Source: Jejuia sp. UBA6058 (lineage in GTDB: Bacteria > Bacteroidota > Bacteroidia > Flavobacteriales > Flavobacteriaceae). Taken from it: DNA of 64,000 nucleotides. Numbering within the stretch: the first letter of the stretch is position 1; the number at the start of each line of letters is the position of its first letter. Both the position numbers and the translations under genes were made by a program. The notes under the pieces were generated by a model, which ran no database searches, had not been told where the DNA came from, and saw only the letters and a list, made by a program, of their open reading frames with translations. The stretch lies in contig DIYI01000005.1 in NCBI GenBank assembly GCA_002428965.1, positions 62,829 to 126,828 on the forward strand, in the 5' to 3' direction. This document shows positions 8,412 through 18,140 of the stretch, in pieces.

Positions 8412-9062
8412 ATGATTATTAAAGCAGCCATTGTAGACGATAACTCTTTTTTAATATCAGCCGTAAAGGAAAAGTTATCTTTCTTTACTGATATTGAAGT
8501 GAAGTTTTCTGCAGTGAATGGATCGGACTTATTAGACCATTTAAACGACAATCATAATCTAGATATTATTTTAATGGACATAGAAATGCCCGTTTTAAAT
8601 GGTATTGAAGCCACTGAAATTGTCAAACAGAAATATCCTCACATCAAAATTATTATCCTAACAGTTTTTGATAATGATGAGAATATTTTTAATGCTATAA
8701 AGGCGGGAGCAGATGGTTATTTGCTTAAGGAAGTTAACCCAAGAGACCTATACGAGGGCATTGTTGAAACCTTAAACGGAGGCGCAGCAATGAATCCTTC
8801 CATTGCATTTAAAACCCTTAAATTACTGCGTAATCCAATTCAAATTGAGAATAAAGTAGAGCAGGAGAGTATCGCCTTAACGAAGCGAGAAATTGAAGTG
8901 CTAGAACAGTTAAGTAAAGGCTTAAGTTATAATGCTATCGCAGATAATTTAATAGTTTCTAACGGCACCATAAGAAAGCATATTGAGAATATCTATAAAA
9001 AACTTCAGGTGCATAATAAGCTAGAAGCAGTACAAAAAGCCAAACGAAATAATTTAATTTAG
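8412..9062 (+). CDS. LuxR/NarL-family response regulator
   Basis: 216 residues: a receiver domain (about 1-120) and a LuxR-type helix-turn-helix (about 154-212). The phospho-acceptor is Asp56 in IILMDIEMP, with acidic-pocket residues D9/D10, switch Thr84 and Lys106. The HTH shows the family pattern LTKREIEVLEQLSKGLS and GTIRKHIENIYKKL. It is the cognate partner of the upstream kinase. The TACG-N8-CGTATTG element just before it and before the lipoprotein-propeller pair suggests it controls both itself and those genes (inference). Confidence 0.94.
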   Translation: MIIKAAIVDDNSFLISAVKEKLSFFTDIEVKFSAVNGSDLLDHLNDNHNLDIILMDIEMPVLNGIEATEIVKQKYPHIKIIILTVFDNDENIFNAIKAGADGYLLKEVNPRDLYEGIVETLNGGAAMNPSIAFKTLKLLRNPIQIENKVEQESIALTKREIEVLEQLSKGLSYNAIADNLIVSNGTIRKHIENIYKKLQVHNKLEAVQKAKRNNLI

Positions 9063-9118
9063 TTTTACCAAGTCTCAAATTTCAAGATTAAATTCTGAAA
9101 TTATTTCTAAATTAGAGC

Positions 9119-9733
9119 ATGCGCAAAATTCTATTCGGAGTTGTAATAACTTTAGTCATTTTATTCTCTTTTAAGTACTGCGGAGATCGTAATGAAGAAC
9201 AGCTAGTTTTAAAAGAAAGTTCGGCATTAATAAAAGAACACATTAATAATGTTGGAAAATTGGTAGTTACCGAAGGACATTTTAGTGAGGTTTTTACATA
9301 TAAAAATTCAAAAGATGTTTTTGGAGATTTGTTATCGGCCGAAAAAAAAGCTCTGGTGTTGGTAAATGCCGAAGTTACTGTATCTTATGATTTAAGTTTG
9401 ATGGAGTTTGACATTGATGAGGCTTCTAAAACGTTAAACATAACAAAAATTCCAGAAGAGGAAATAAAGGTAAATCCGGATTTAGAGTACTATGATGTAC
9501 AAGCAGATTTTTTAAATCCATTTGAGGCAAAAGATTATAATAGTATTAATAAAACTATAAAAGAAGTTTTAAGGAAAAAGTTAGAAGCATCTGATTTAAA
9601 ACGTAATGCAAAGAATAGGTTAATTAGCGAACTTTCTAAGTTTTACATTTTAACCAATTCTTTAGGTTGGACACTAACTTATAATAGTAGTGCCATTACA
9701 GATTCTGAAAGTTTAGAAGCAATAGCCTTATAA
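9119..9733 (+). CDS. DUF4230 domain-containing protein
   Basis: 204 residues with an N-terminal hydrophobic helix (about 4-20, ILFGVVITLVILFSF) that acts as a membrane anchor or uncleaved signal, then a soluble domain matching the DUF4230 pattern: GKLVVTEGHFSEVFTYK, a conserved ALVLVNAEVTVSYDLS segment, and a helical C-terminus. The molecular role of the family is unknown; it is common in Bacteroidota and Firmicutes. It starts 56 bases after the response regulator gene on the same strand and may be read through from it. Confidence 0.8.
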   Translation: MRKILFGVVITLVILFSFKYCGDRNEEQLVLKESSALIKEHINNVGKLVVTEGHFSEVFTYKNSKDVFGDLLSAEKKALVLVNAEVTVSYDLSLMEFDIDEASKTLNITKIPEEEIKVNPDLEYYDVQADFLNPFEAKDYNSINKTIKEVLRKKLEASDLKRNAKNRLISELSKFYILTNSLGWTLTYNSSAITDSESLEAIAL

Positions 9734-9849
9734 TTGATTTAAGGTTTTTGATTTGAATAAATAAAAACACAAAAAACGTAAGGAATTATTATCAATTTGA
9801 CTAAGGATAATATTTCGGTTTAAAGGAATATTTATCTAAATTAGTGTCC

Positions 9850-10350
9850 ATGAACTTAATTATTCAATCTACTTTAAAAACACTACAAAAATCTCAAGTT
9901 TTACTTAATCATCTTTCTAATAAGCAATTGTCAGATGCGTCTGTATCTCCATATTATTCGAGTATAGGAAGCCACATAAGGCATATTTTAGATTTTTACG
10001 ATTGTATTTTTAATAAGAATGAAACCAATAACACTGTTGATTTAACGGCAAGAAGCAGAAATAAAGCTATAGAGTGTGATTGTGATTGTGCTAAAGATTA
10101 TTTAAATTCTATTATTGAAAAGTTGAGTTCGGCATCATTTAATATTAACGATACCGTTTTTGTTATAGATGATTTAGGACTAGGGAAAACAGAAATTCGT
10201 TATACCAATGGTTCTTTATTCGCACAAGCTAATAGCCATACTATTCATCATTACGCTATTATAAACTACATTTTTGATAGCTTAGGTATTACAATTAATG
10301 ATGATAGTTTTGGTTATAATCCAACTACACCCAAACAAGCATCATCTTAG
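9850..10350 (+). CDS. DinB-like four-helix protein
   Basis: 166 residues from ATG 9850 (GTG at 9844 is in frame but less likely). The sequence fits the DinB/YfiT-like putative metalloenzyme fold: a helical protein with histidines at family positions (SHIRHILDFYD near residue 45 and NSHTIHHYAII near the C-terminus) that may bind a divalent metal. A CDCDCAK stretch sits mid-protein. No signal or membrane segments, so probably cytosolic. The substrate is unknown. It converges on the minus-strand DUF6095 gene with 3 bases between the stops. Confidence 0.72.
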   Translation: MNLIIQSTLKTLQKSQVLLNHLSNKQLSDASVSPYYSSIGSHIRHILDFYDCIFNKNETNNTVDLTARSRNKAIECDCDCAKDYLNSIIEKLSSASFNINDTVFVIDDLGLGKTEIRYTNGSLFAQANSHTIHHYAIINYIFDSLGITINDDSFGYNPTTPKQASS

Positions 10351-10353
10351 ATA

Positions 10354-10584
10354 TTATTTTTTATTAAAAAGGCTGCCCATTATAGTTCTTATACCTTTAA
10401 ACAGCATTACTACTGCCAATGCAGAAACGGCACATCCAGTGATTAAAAGCGGTAAATACAGTTTGTCATCAGGTTTACTAAATGCGAAACTTAATAAAAT
10501 GGGCCCCATAAAAAGACTTAATAGTGCAAAAGCCATTGTTTTAATGCCTTTAATTAGTTCTTTTTTATCTGTTTTATTTTCCAT
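10354..10584 (-). CDS. DUF6095-like small membrane protein
   Basis: 76 residues with two transmembrane helices (about 17-37 and 43-63) between a Lys-rich N-terminus and a basic C-terminus. Small proteins of this pattern are annotated as DUF6095 in Flavobacteriaceae; function is unknown. Its start overlaps the end of murQ by 11 bases, so the two genes are probably translationally coupled in one operon. Confidence 0.78.
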   Translation of the reverse strand: MENKTDKKELIKGIKTMAFALLSLFMGPILLSFAFSKPDDKLYLPLLITGCAVSALAVVMLFKGIRTIMGSLFNKK

Positions 10585-11392
10585 TCTTATAATTGTTTAT
10601 AGCGTTACGTACACTTTTATGGTTGTTTAATAATTGTAGTGCTTCTTCTTCAGAAACATTTATTTCTTTCATTATCATTTTGGTACCACGATCTACCAGT
10701 TTATTATTGCTTAATTGCATATCCACCATTTTATTGCCTTTTACATGCCCTAATTGAATCATAGTGGATGTTGTAATCATGTTTAAAACTAATTTTTGAG
10801 CGGTGCCAGCTTTCATGCGAGAACTTCCTGTTACAAACTCAGGTCCTACAACTACCTCGATAGGATATTTTGCGGTTAACGATAACGGACTATTTTGATT
10901 GCAAGTAATACAACCTGTAATGATGCCATTTTTATTACAATTTTCTAATGCAGAAATTACATAGGGTGTTGTACCTGATGCCGCAATACCAATAACAATA
11001 TCTTTAGCACTAATGTTGAATTCTTGAAGGTCTTTCCAACCTTGAGACGTGGAGTCTTCAGCAAATTCTACAGCTTTTCTTATGGCAGAATCTCCACCAG
11101 CAATGAGACCTATTACTAAATCATGAGAAACTCCAAAGGTAGGCGGACATTCAGAAGCATCAACAATACCAAGTCTACCACTGGTGCCAGCGCCTATATA
11201 AAACAGCCGGCCGCCAAGTTTTAACTTAGAAACAACTTGTTCAACCAATAGCTCTATTTGCGGAAGGGCTTCTTCAACGGCCAAAGGCACCGTTTTATCT
11301 TCCTTATTAATATTGATGAGTAATTCTGAAACACTCATCTTTTCTAAGTTATTGTGGTTGGAATCTTGCTCTGTGGTTTTGATAAAATCCAT
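10574..11392 (-). CDS. murQ: N-acetylmuramic acid 6-phosphate etherase
   Basis: Cleaves the lactyl ether of N-acetylmuramic acid 6-phosphate to GlcNAc 6-phosphate and D-lactate during cell-wall recycling in the cytosol. The 272-residue protein is an SIS-domain enzyme showing the conserved GAGTSGRLGIVDASECPPTF block (about 62-81) and the SRMKAGTAQKLVLNM block. It is slightly shorter than the ~300-residue enterobacterial enzyme, mainly at the C-terminus. No murein transporter or anhMurNAc kinase gene is adjacent. It leads a two-gene operon with the overlapping DUF6095 gene. Confidence 0.95.
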   Translation of the reverse strand: MDFIKTTEQDSNHNNLEKMSVSELLININKEDKTVPLAVEEALPQIELLVEQVVSKLKLGGRLFYIGAGTSGRLGIVDASECPPTFGVSHDLVIGLIAGGDSAIRKAVEFAEDSTSQGWKDLQEFNISAKDIVIGIAASGTTPYVISALENCNKNGIITGCITCNQNSPLSLTAKYPIEVVVGPEFVTGSSRMKAGTAQKLVLNMITTSTMIQLGHVKGNKMVDMQLSNNKLVDRGTKMIMKEINVSEEEALQLLNNHKSVRNAINNYKNGK

Positions 11393-11419
11393 ACTTCAAA
11401 AGTATGAATAAATCAACGT

Positions 11420-12883
11420 TTAATCATAAAGAATATCTTCAACTTCAATTTTTCTATCATTGATAAAGTCGTACAGGGTAAGTTGTCTTAATATGTAGTA
11501 ATCCTGCCAAAAACCCTGGAGCGAATTGAGATAACGTACTAGTGCATTGTCTTTTTCTTGTAGTGCAATATTTAGATCTGTAATTGTAATCTTGCCAAGG
11601 ATGTACCTTTTTTTTGAAATATCATATCTTTTTAGAGCTACTTCTTTGGCTTTTTCAGCAGTTAATAAAAAATCTCTTTGGTTAGACCAGTTTAAGACAT
11701 GAAGATAAATTTCTTGCTCAAACTCCTGCATATCTTGGTTAATGTTGTTATTTGTTAAATCTAGATCTGCTTCCGCCATTTTACGCCTTGATTTGGATAC
11801 GCCCCAATCAAAAATAGGAATGCCTATGCTAACAGAAACGTTTTGCTGCTTATTAAAGTTTGAAAAAAGATTATTAAAATCATCACCATTATTCGATATT
11901 CCTAAGTTGGCTACAACACCAACATTTAATCTATTATTACCTTTTTGTCGTGCAACTTCTTTTTCTGCCTCTAAACGCCGCCTTCTAAACTCAATTACAG
12001 CTTTTCTATTCTCTTCCGCCTCGCTCAAGGCTTTATCAATATCCACATCAAAAAGCGGAAGCTCTTCAGGTACTGAGAGCTCTACACTTTCGCTATCCAA
12101 CTCTAAATATCTAGCTAAGTTTTGAGAAGTTCGTTTTACTTCAATTTCACTTGTTGTAACACTATTTTGAGAATTAAGTAGTGTTAATTCCATTTGAAGT
12201 AAGTCGTTCTCAGCAATTTTACCCATTTTAAACCTACCTTGAGAAATTTGATATAAGGTATCTTGATTTGAAAGGTTAAGTTCAGCTATTTCCAGTTGCT
12301 TTTGGGCTCTTAGCAGTTGAAAATATAATCTAGATGTAGTAACGGAAATCTGCTCCATATTTTCAATAAATTCTCTTTTGGATTCCTCATACGCTAGAGG
12401 TTCAATTCTCTTATCCCATTTAAAGGGATTAAATAATAACGAGTTTTGAAAATACCTTATAGTAAATGGTATAATAGAGTAACCTATATTGTCATTAAGG
12501 CCAAAGAGTTCTACCCGCTCTAAATTTGTATTAATAGAAAGCACGCCCCCAGTATATGGTACATTTTGCGAAATGGACAAGCCTCCTTCAACTCTTAGTT
12601 GATTTTGATTTACAAAAATGTCTTGTCCTACATCATTAGTAATTCTTTGCACCTGATTTCTATATTCGGGTAATGTTGCCGCAAGACTCAATTGTGGTAA
12701 AAAACTAGCTTTATACCTTCTGAAACGCCAATAGTTACGTTGGTTTTGGTTTAGATTTATTTTATAATCTGGAGATTTTTTATGAGCAATCTCAATAGCT
12801 TCATCCAAAGTTATTTTGGTTTGAGACAACAAGATTATAGGAGAAAGGGTGATTACAAAAAGAAGGAGTGTTTTGATTTTCAA
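11420..12883 (-). CDS. TolC-family outer membrane efflux protein
   Basis: Outer-membrane channel of a tripartite export pump. About 487 residues from a TTG at 12883, chosen because it gives a clean signal peptide (MKIKTLLLFVITL...LLSQ) and lies 31 bases after the permease stop; the earlier ATG at 12979 lies inside the permease gene in another frame. The body has the TolC/OEP duplicated helical pattern, with LDEAIEIAHKKSPDY at the mature N-terminus and long coiled-coil segments. It is third in the HlyD-permease-TolC operon. A TTG start would be unusual but not rare in this window. Confidence 0.9.
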   Translation of the reverse strand: MKIKTLLLFVITLSPIILLSQTKITLDEAIEIAHKKSPDYKINLNQNQRNYWRFRRYKASFLPQLSLAATLPEYRNQVQRITNDVGQDIFVNQNQLRVEGGLSISQNVPYTGGVLSINTNLERVELFGLNDNIGYSIIPFTIRYFQNSLLFNPFKWDKRIEPLAYEESKREFIENMEQISVTTSRLYFQLLRAQKQLEIAELNLSNQDTLYQISQGRFKMGKIAENDLLQMELTLLNSQNSVTTSEIEVKRTSQNLARYLELDSESVELSVPEELPLFDVDIDKALSEAEENRKAVIEFRRRRLEAEKEVARQKGNNRLNVGVVANLGISNNGDDFNNLFSNFNKQQNVSVSIGIPIFDWGVSKSRRKMAEADLDLTNNNINQDMQEFEQEIYLHVLNWSNQRDFLLTAEKAKEVALKRYDISKKRYILGKITITDLNIALQEKDNALVRYLNSLQGFWQDYYILRQLTLYDFINDRKIEVEDILYD

Positions 12884-12914
12884 AAGTTTGGTTTTTTGAT
12901 TGATGATATATGAT

Positions 12915-14267
12915 TTATTCTGAACGTAACGCTTCAATTGGTCTCTTATTAGCGGCAGATTTTGCTGGAAAAATTCCAAATACTAAACCAATAACAACCG
13001 CTATAACAAATGAAATTAATATAGAATTCATGGATAATACGGTTTCAATTCCAGAGGCAAATTCAATGATATAAGCACCAAGAACCCCAACAATTATCCC
13101 AATAATTCCACCACCAACGCTTATTAAAACAGATTCTGACAAAAACTGTAAAATAACGTCTTCTTCAGTCGCCCCAATTGCTCGCATAATGCCAATTTCT
13201 TTGGTACGCTCTAATACTGAGGCTAACATAATATTCATAATACCTATGCCACCAATTAGTAACGAAATACCAGCAATAATACTTAGTACAATATTGAAAA
13301 TTTGCTTCGTTTTCTGCTGCTGTTTTAAAAGTTGAATGGGAATAGTAATTTCAAAATCTAATACATCATTATGCCTTCTCTTAAGCATTCTACTCACAAC
13401 TTCTGCTGTGGCTTTCAATTCATTTGAATTTGAAACCTGTATGGTAAGTTTATCAATTTGATGATAATTCCCTCTGGGTATTCTCTTTTTAGGTCCGTTA
13501 GAGTTATTTCGTCTTGCGGAAAAATCATCAGTTATAATTTTTCGATCTCTATATCTTACCAAAAATGTTTGTGTTGGGATATAGATATCTTGGTTTAAAT
13601 CTCTAATTCCAAGATTTTCTTGTGCTTTATCTGATATTAACTTCTCTTCAATAACACCCACAACTTGCAACCAAACATCCTTAACTTTTATTTGTTTGCC
13701 CAAAGCACTTTCTCCAGTAAACAGTTTTTTCTCAACTTTTCTACCTATAATACAAACCGGAAGTGCATTATTACTTTGGTAGTCCGAAAAGAATTTACCC
13801 TTTTCTATACTAATATTTGCAACTTCAAAAAAAGAAGAGGTAACACCAATCAGCTTAACAGCGTTTTGTTTACCATTATTAATAACGTAGGTGTTCATTA
13901 TTATTTCTGGGCTAACTTCTTTAACTGTCGGAATTACTTTCGCAATTTTTGTAGCATCCAATAGATCAAGTCCTTTGGAAAATCGTTTTGTTTCGCTTTG
14001 CTCATTTTCCTCTTCCTCTGCTTCATCGTCTGCATCTTTTTCATCTGGAATAGGTGTGATAACTATATTGTTAACACCAACTAATTCTAATTGAGATAAT
14101 ATTTCTTTTTCAGCGCCATTACCAATTGCAAGCATAGTAATAACCGCGGCAACACCAAAAATAATTCCTAAAGCAGTTAGAAAGGTTCTAAATTTATTGG
14201 TTTCGATGGCATGTATAGCCTCAGCAAAATTGGACTTAAGCTTTTCTAAGAGTAATTTGTCTATCAT
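12915..14267 (-). CDS. MacB-type ABC transporter permease (no ATPase domain)
   Basis: 450 residues with the MacB/FtsX topology: one N-terminal transmembrane helix (about 28-48), a large periplasmic MacB_PCD domain (50-310), then three C-terminal helices (about 320-345, 372-398, 412-435) with the family ERTKEIGIMRAIGAT loop. Couples ATP hydrolysis in a partner subunit to mechanotransmission through TolC. An acidic, low-complexity stretch near residues 75-92 is unusual. No nucleotide-binding domain is fused and none is encoded next door. Two bases separate it from the upstream HlyD gene. Confidence 0.92.
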   Translation of the reverse strand: MIDKLLLEKLKSNFAEAIHAIETNKFRTFLTALGIIFGVAAVITMLAIGNGAEKEILSQLELVGVNNIVITPIPDEKDADDEAEEEENEQSETKRFSKGLDLLDATKIAKVIPTVKEVSPEIIMNTYVINNGKQNAVKLIGVTSSFFEVANISIEKGKFFSDYQSNNALPVCIIGRKVEKKLFTGESALGKQIKVKDVWLQVVGVIEEKLISDKAQENLGIRDLNQDIYIPTQTFLVRYRDRKIITDDFSARRNNSNGPKKRIPRGNYHQIDKLTIQVSNSNELKATAEVVSRMLKRRHNDVLDFEITIPIQLLKQQQKTKQIFNIVLSIIAGISLLIGGIGIMNIMLASVLERTKEIGIMRAIGATEEDVILQFLSESVLISVGGGIIGIIVGVLGAYIIEFASGIETVLSMNSILISFVIAVVIGLVFGIFPAKSAANKRPIEALRSE

Positions 14268-14269
14268 TA

Positions 14270-15514
14270 CTATTGCAATAATGTTATACTCTTATCTTCT
14301 TGATCATCTGGTTTACTTAAAAACACAGTTTCATTCGCTTCCAAACCTTTTTTAATAATTACAACATCGTTATTAGACATCCCTAATTCTACTTGCTTTT
14401 TTTGAATAGAATAACCAGATTTCACATAGGCAAAACTTATAGAATCTTTCGTGAAAACAGCTTCCAAAGGCATCATCAAAACATCCTCTTCTTCATGAGT
14501 AAGTATTCTATTAGAGGTCGTCATTCCTGGTCTTATATTTTCATTGGTTTCGTTCAGTTTAATCAATACCTGAAACAGTTTAATATCAGACCCTCTTTTG
14601 TTTTCACCAACATTTGCAACACTGGTAACAACCCCAGATAGTTCTATCTCAGGAAAGGCATCGAACCCAATAATAACAGGAAGCCCTTCTTTAATCTTTC
14701 TTATATCTACTTCATTACTGTAGGTTTTAGATTCCATTTTCGTTAAATCAGGCAAACTAGCAATTGCTGGTTCCCATGGCGAAATTGTAGAACCTACTTT
14801 CTTTTTATTTCCTCCCCAATCTTTTACATAAGTTACCATACCTGCTTCTTCGGAATAAATGGTAAATTCTTTTTGCAAACTAGTTAAGTCTTCAACCTGC
14901 TTTTTAATTTTAGAAACTTCTGTGCCAACTTGAACCATTTTAGCAATGGCTTTTCGTTTTTTTATGGAGTAATCTTCCTTTCTCTCCCGTAAGTCTCTTT
15001 TGTTCTTTTCAATTTTTATTTCTAATTGGCGTATGGTAGCAGGTGGCTCGTAAATAGACTGACTTAGTTCTAATTCATTTTCTTCAATATTGAACAATAA
15101 ATCTTTTATCTTATTACGTTCTTCTTTTAAAGTAAGCGTAGTGTCCAATTGCTCTTGGGTGTACCTGGACTGAGCGTTTTCTAGACTCAACATAGCGTCG
15201 TTGATTTTACCGTTCACTTCAGAAGCGTCAAGTTTGCCAATGTAGCCACCTTTTTTAACAACCGTACCTTCTGCAACTAAATCTTGAATTTTTATTTGAT
15301 ATATATTGAATCTTCTGGCGTTACTAGGGCCGTTAATTTTTTTTGAACTTGTGGATTGGGCTTCACCAGAAATGATAACTTCGTTCGTGAATTTACCTTT
15401 GATAACTTCTGTAGTTACTGGAGCGTTTTCGTCGTTATCACCTCCGAAAAATGCATAAACCAAAATTAGAGCAAGAATCGCGACTCCAATGATGATTAGT
15501 CTTTTTTTAGACAT
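14270..15514 (-). CDS. HlyD-family efflux periplasmic adaptor
   Basis: 414 residues. An N-terminal membrane anchor (about 5-23) is followed by a biotinyl-lipoyl half, a coiled-coil hairpin (about 100-215, rich in Lys/Glu), the second lipoyl half, a beta-barrel domain and a C-terminal membrane-proximal domain. It bridges the MacB-type permease and the TolC channel encoded immediately downstream. First gene of the operon; a -7-like box is at 15541-15548. The cargo (drug, lipid or peptide) cannot be told from sequence. Confidence 0.92.
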   Translation of the reverse strand: MSKKRLIIIGVAILALILVYAFFGGDNDENAPVTTEVIKGKFTNEVIISGEAQSTSSKKINGPSNARRFNIYQIKIQDLVAEGTVVKKGGYIGKLDASEVNGKINDAMLSLENAQSRYTQEQLDTTLTLKEERNKIKDLLFNIEENELELSQSIYEPPATIRQLEIKIEKNKRDLRERKEDYSIKKRKAIAKMVQVGTEVSKIKKQVEDLTSLQKEFTIYSEEAGMVTYVKDWGGNKKKVGSTISPWEPAIASLPDLTKMESKTYSNEVDIRKIKEGLPVIIGFDAFPEIELSGVVTSVANVGENKRGSDIKLFQVLIKLNETNENIRPGMTTSNRILTHEEEDVLMMPLEAVFTKDSISFAYVKSGYSIQKKQVELGMSNNDVVIIKKGLEANETVFLSKPDDQEDKSITLLQ

Positions 15515-15540
15515 AGGTTAGTTTTTGATTGATGTTTAGC

Positions 15541-15548
15541 CAAATGTA
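15541..15548 (-). promoter_or_regulatory. Candidate -7 box for efflux operon
   Basis: On the minus strand this reads TACATTTG, an exact match to the Bacteroidota -7 consensus TAnnTTTG, 27 bases before the HlyD start codon. No clear TTG -33 box was found at the expected distance, so confidence is moderate. Confidence 0.5.
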
Positions 15549-15674
15549 AGTATTACATAGGAATAAAAACCTTAACAAGTAGTTAAATTCTTATGCTATA
15601 AATTGGTGAACGAAAAAATAGCCAAGAAATTGTTGAGTATTCTGTGTTTTTAGTCTTTTTGGTAACTTTTAAGC

Positions 15675-15703
15675 ATAAAAAAAGCTCCTAAAAAAGGAGC
15701 TTT
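15675..15703 (-). terminator. Rho-independent terminator of icd
   Basis: On the minus strand a perfect stem AAAGCTCC/GGAGCTTT with a short T/A loop runs into a T tract, 23 bases after the icd stop codon. Confidence 0.9.
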
Positions 15704-15725
15704 GAATAATATTTAGCAAAAACTT

Positions 15726-17933
15726 TTAAGCTAAAATAGCATTAAATGTTTCGCTTGGTCTCATAATAGCGTCGGCAACTTCAGATGGCATATAATAGCC
15801 ACCAATGTCTGTTGCAACACCTTGGATATCAATTAATTCAGAAGTAATGGTATCTTCATTTTCTTTAAGGGACTTTGCTAAAGAAGAAAACTCCGCTTTC
15901 AAATCTTCATCTTCATCTTGATTAGCTAATTCTTGAGCCCAGTATAATGCAAGGTAAAAATGGCTTCCTCTATTATCTAATTCTTTAACCTTTCTAGAAG
16001 GCCCCTTTTTATTCTCTAATAGTTTTTCGGTGGCATTATCTAAAGCTTCTCCTAAAACTTTAGCTTTAGTGTTATTATTTACTTCACTAAAATGTTCTAA
16101 AGAAACTGCCAAGGCCAAAAATTCACCTAAAGAATCCCAACGTAAATGATTTTCTTCAAGTAACTGTTGCACATGCTTAGGAGCAGACCCACCAGCACCA
16201 GTTTCAAATAAACCTCCACCATTCATTAGAGGTACAATAGATAACATTTTTGCACTTGTACCAACTTCTAGAATAGGGAAGAGGTCGGTCAAATAATCGC
16301 GAAGTACATTTCCAGACACCGAAATAGTATCTTCTCCAGCTTTCAATCTTTCACAAGTAAACAATGTAGCTTCGACAGGTGCCAAAATTCTTAAATCTAA
16401 GCCATCAGTATTATGGTCTTTTAAATAGGTATTTACTTTTTTGATTAATTCAGCATCATGTGCTCTATTTTCATCTAACCAGAAAACAGCAGGCGTTTCA
16501 GAAGCTCTAGCTCTTGTAACTGCTAGCTTCACCCAATCCTGAATAGGCGCGTCTTTAGTTTGGCACATTCTCCAAATATCACCTTCATCAACATCATGTT
16601 CTATTAACAGCGCTCCAGAAGCATCAATTACTTTTACGGTTCCGTTAGAAGGAATTTCAAAAGTTTTATCGTGAGAACCGTATTCTTCGGCTTTTTGCGC
16701 CATTAAGCCCACATTAGGCACTGTGCCCATTGTTGTAGGGTCAAAAGCACCATTTTCTTTACAGAAATCAATAGTTGCTGCATAAACACCTGAATAGCTG
16801 CTATCTGGAATAACTGCTTTTGTAGCCTGTAATTCACCTTTAGCATTCCACATTTTTCCGGAAGTACGAATCATGGCAGGCATGGAAGCATCAATAATTA
16901 CATCACTAGGTACATGTAAATTAGTAATTCCTTTATCGGAGTTTACCATAGCAATACCAGGGCCTTTAGCATATGTAGCTTCAATATCGGCTTCTATTTC
17001 TTTTCTTCGGTCTTCAGGTAATTCTTGGATACGTTCTAAAAGATTGCCTAAACCAGAATTAACATTCACGCCAAGAGCCTCAATAGTAGCTCCGTGCTTG
17101 TCAAATACGTTTTTAAAAAATATTTTAACAGCATGCCCAAAAATGATCGGGTCGCTTACTTTCATCATGGTGCCTTTCATATGCAAAGAAAACAAGATGC
17201 CTTTTTCTCTCGCATCTGCAACTTCTTTTTCAAAAAAGTTAATCAAGGCAGTTTTACTCATTTTTGTAGCATCAATTATTTCGCCAGCTAATAGAGGAAA
17301 ACTTGGTTTTAATACTGTAGTATTTCCGTTAGCATCAGTATGTTCAATTGAGATTGTAGTGGCTTCAGGAACCGTAACAGATTTTTCATTGTGCGCAAAA
17401 TCACCTTCTGTCATTGTTGCCACATGCGTTTTAGAATCTTTAGTCCATTCACCCATAGAATGTGGATTCTTTTTAGCATAGTTTTTTACAGCTTTAGGCG
17501 CACGTCTATCACTATTACCTTCACGTAATACAGGATTTACAGCACTACCTTTAATTTTGTCGTAACGTGATTTTATATCTTCTTCCTCAGAACTAGCAGG
17601 CTCATTTGGGTAGTCAGGAATATTAAACCCTTTGCCTTGTAATTCTTTAATAGCACCTTTTAACTGTGGGATAGAAGCACTAATATTAGGTAATTTTATA
17701 ATATTAGTTTCAGGTTGTTTTGCCATTTCACCTAGAATCGCCAAATCGTCAGAAACCCGTTGATCTTCATTTAAATAATCCGGAAAAACGGCTAAAATTC
17801 TTGCTGCTAAAGAAATATCCTTAGTTTCAATATCAATTCCAGAAGATTTTACAAAAGCCTGTACAATTGGTAACCATGATCGGGTTGCAAGCGCAGGTGC
17901 TTCATCAGTTTTAGTGTAGATAATCTTTGACAT
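15726..17933 (-). CDS. icd: NADP-dependent isocitrate dehydrogenase, monomeric type
   Basis: Oxidatively decarboxylates isocitrate to 2-oxoglutarate in the TCA cycle, making NADPH. At 735 residues it is the large monomeric (IDH-II) class, not the ~415-residue dimeric class. Class features include NSDKGITNLHVPSDVIIDAS, a QKAEEYGSHDKTFEIP segment, and the C-terminal LYWAQELANQ region. ATG 17933 (SKIIYTKTDEAPALATRSW) is the conserved start; the frame is open further upstream to 18026 but that extension is not family-like. A terminator follows. Upstream is the gene-free stretch carrying a probable noncoding RNA; TATATTCG at 18006-18013 (minus strand) may be the icd -7 box. Confidence 0.96.
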   Translation of the reverse strand: MSKIIYTKTDEAPALATRSWLPIVQAFVKSSGIDIETKDISLAARILAVFPDYLNEDQRVSDDLAILGEMAKQPETNIIKLPNISASIPQLKGAIKELQGKGFNIPDYPNEPASSEEEDIKSRYDKIKGSAVNPVLREGNSDRRAPKAVKNYAKKNPHSMGEWTKDSKTHVATMTEGDFAHNEKSVTVPEATTISIEHTDANGNTTVLKPSFPLLAGEIIDATKMSKTALINFFEKEVADAREKGILFSLHMKGTMMKVSDPIIFGHAVKIFFKNVFDKHGATIEALGVNVNSGLGNLLERIQELPEDRRKEIEADIEATYAKGPGIAMVNSDKGITNLHVPSDVIIDASMPAMIRTSGKMWNAKGELQATKAVIPDSSYSGVYAATIDFCKENGAFDPTTMGTVPNVGLMAQKAEEYGSHDKTFEIPSNGTVKVIDASGALLIEHDVDEGDIWRMCQTKDAPIQDWVKLAVTRARASETPAVFWLDENRAHDAELIKKVNTYLKDHNTDGLDLRILAPVEATLFTCERLKAGEDTISVSGNVLRDYLTDLFPILEVGTSAKMLSIVPLMNGGGLFETGAGGSAPKHVQQLLEENHLRWDSLGEFLALAVSLEHFSEVNNNTKAKVLGEALDNATEKLLENKKGPSRKVKELDNRGSHFYLALYWAQELANQDEDEDLKAEFSSLAKSLKENEDTITSELIDIQGVATDIGGYYMPSEVADAIMRPSETFNAILA

Positions 17934-18140
17934 TACGCGTCGTATTTTTTTATTTGTTGAAATACTAAAAACAGTGGTGAAAAGAAGCTTCGTTTTTAGC
18001 GATTGCGAATATACAAAAATTGCCATTTATAAATAAAGCATAAAGCCATGAAAAGTACTGAAACACTATACATTTAGGATTATTTTAATAATTCCGTAAG
18101 AGGGTAAGAATTTAGTAAGCAAATGCGCGCTGTAATAACA

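Noticed and set aside
10298..10630. 110-codon open frame on the plus strand
   Set aside because: It is antisense to the DUF6095 gene, which has clear helices and an operon position.
11742..12125. 127-codon open frame on the plus strand
   Set aside because: It is antisense to the TolC coiled-coil region and has no signal or domain of its own.
16873..17481. 202-codon open frame on the plus strand
   Set aside because: It is antisense to icd, whose protein is conserved along this whole stretch.
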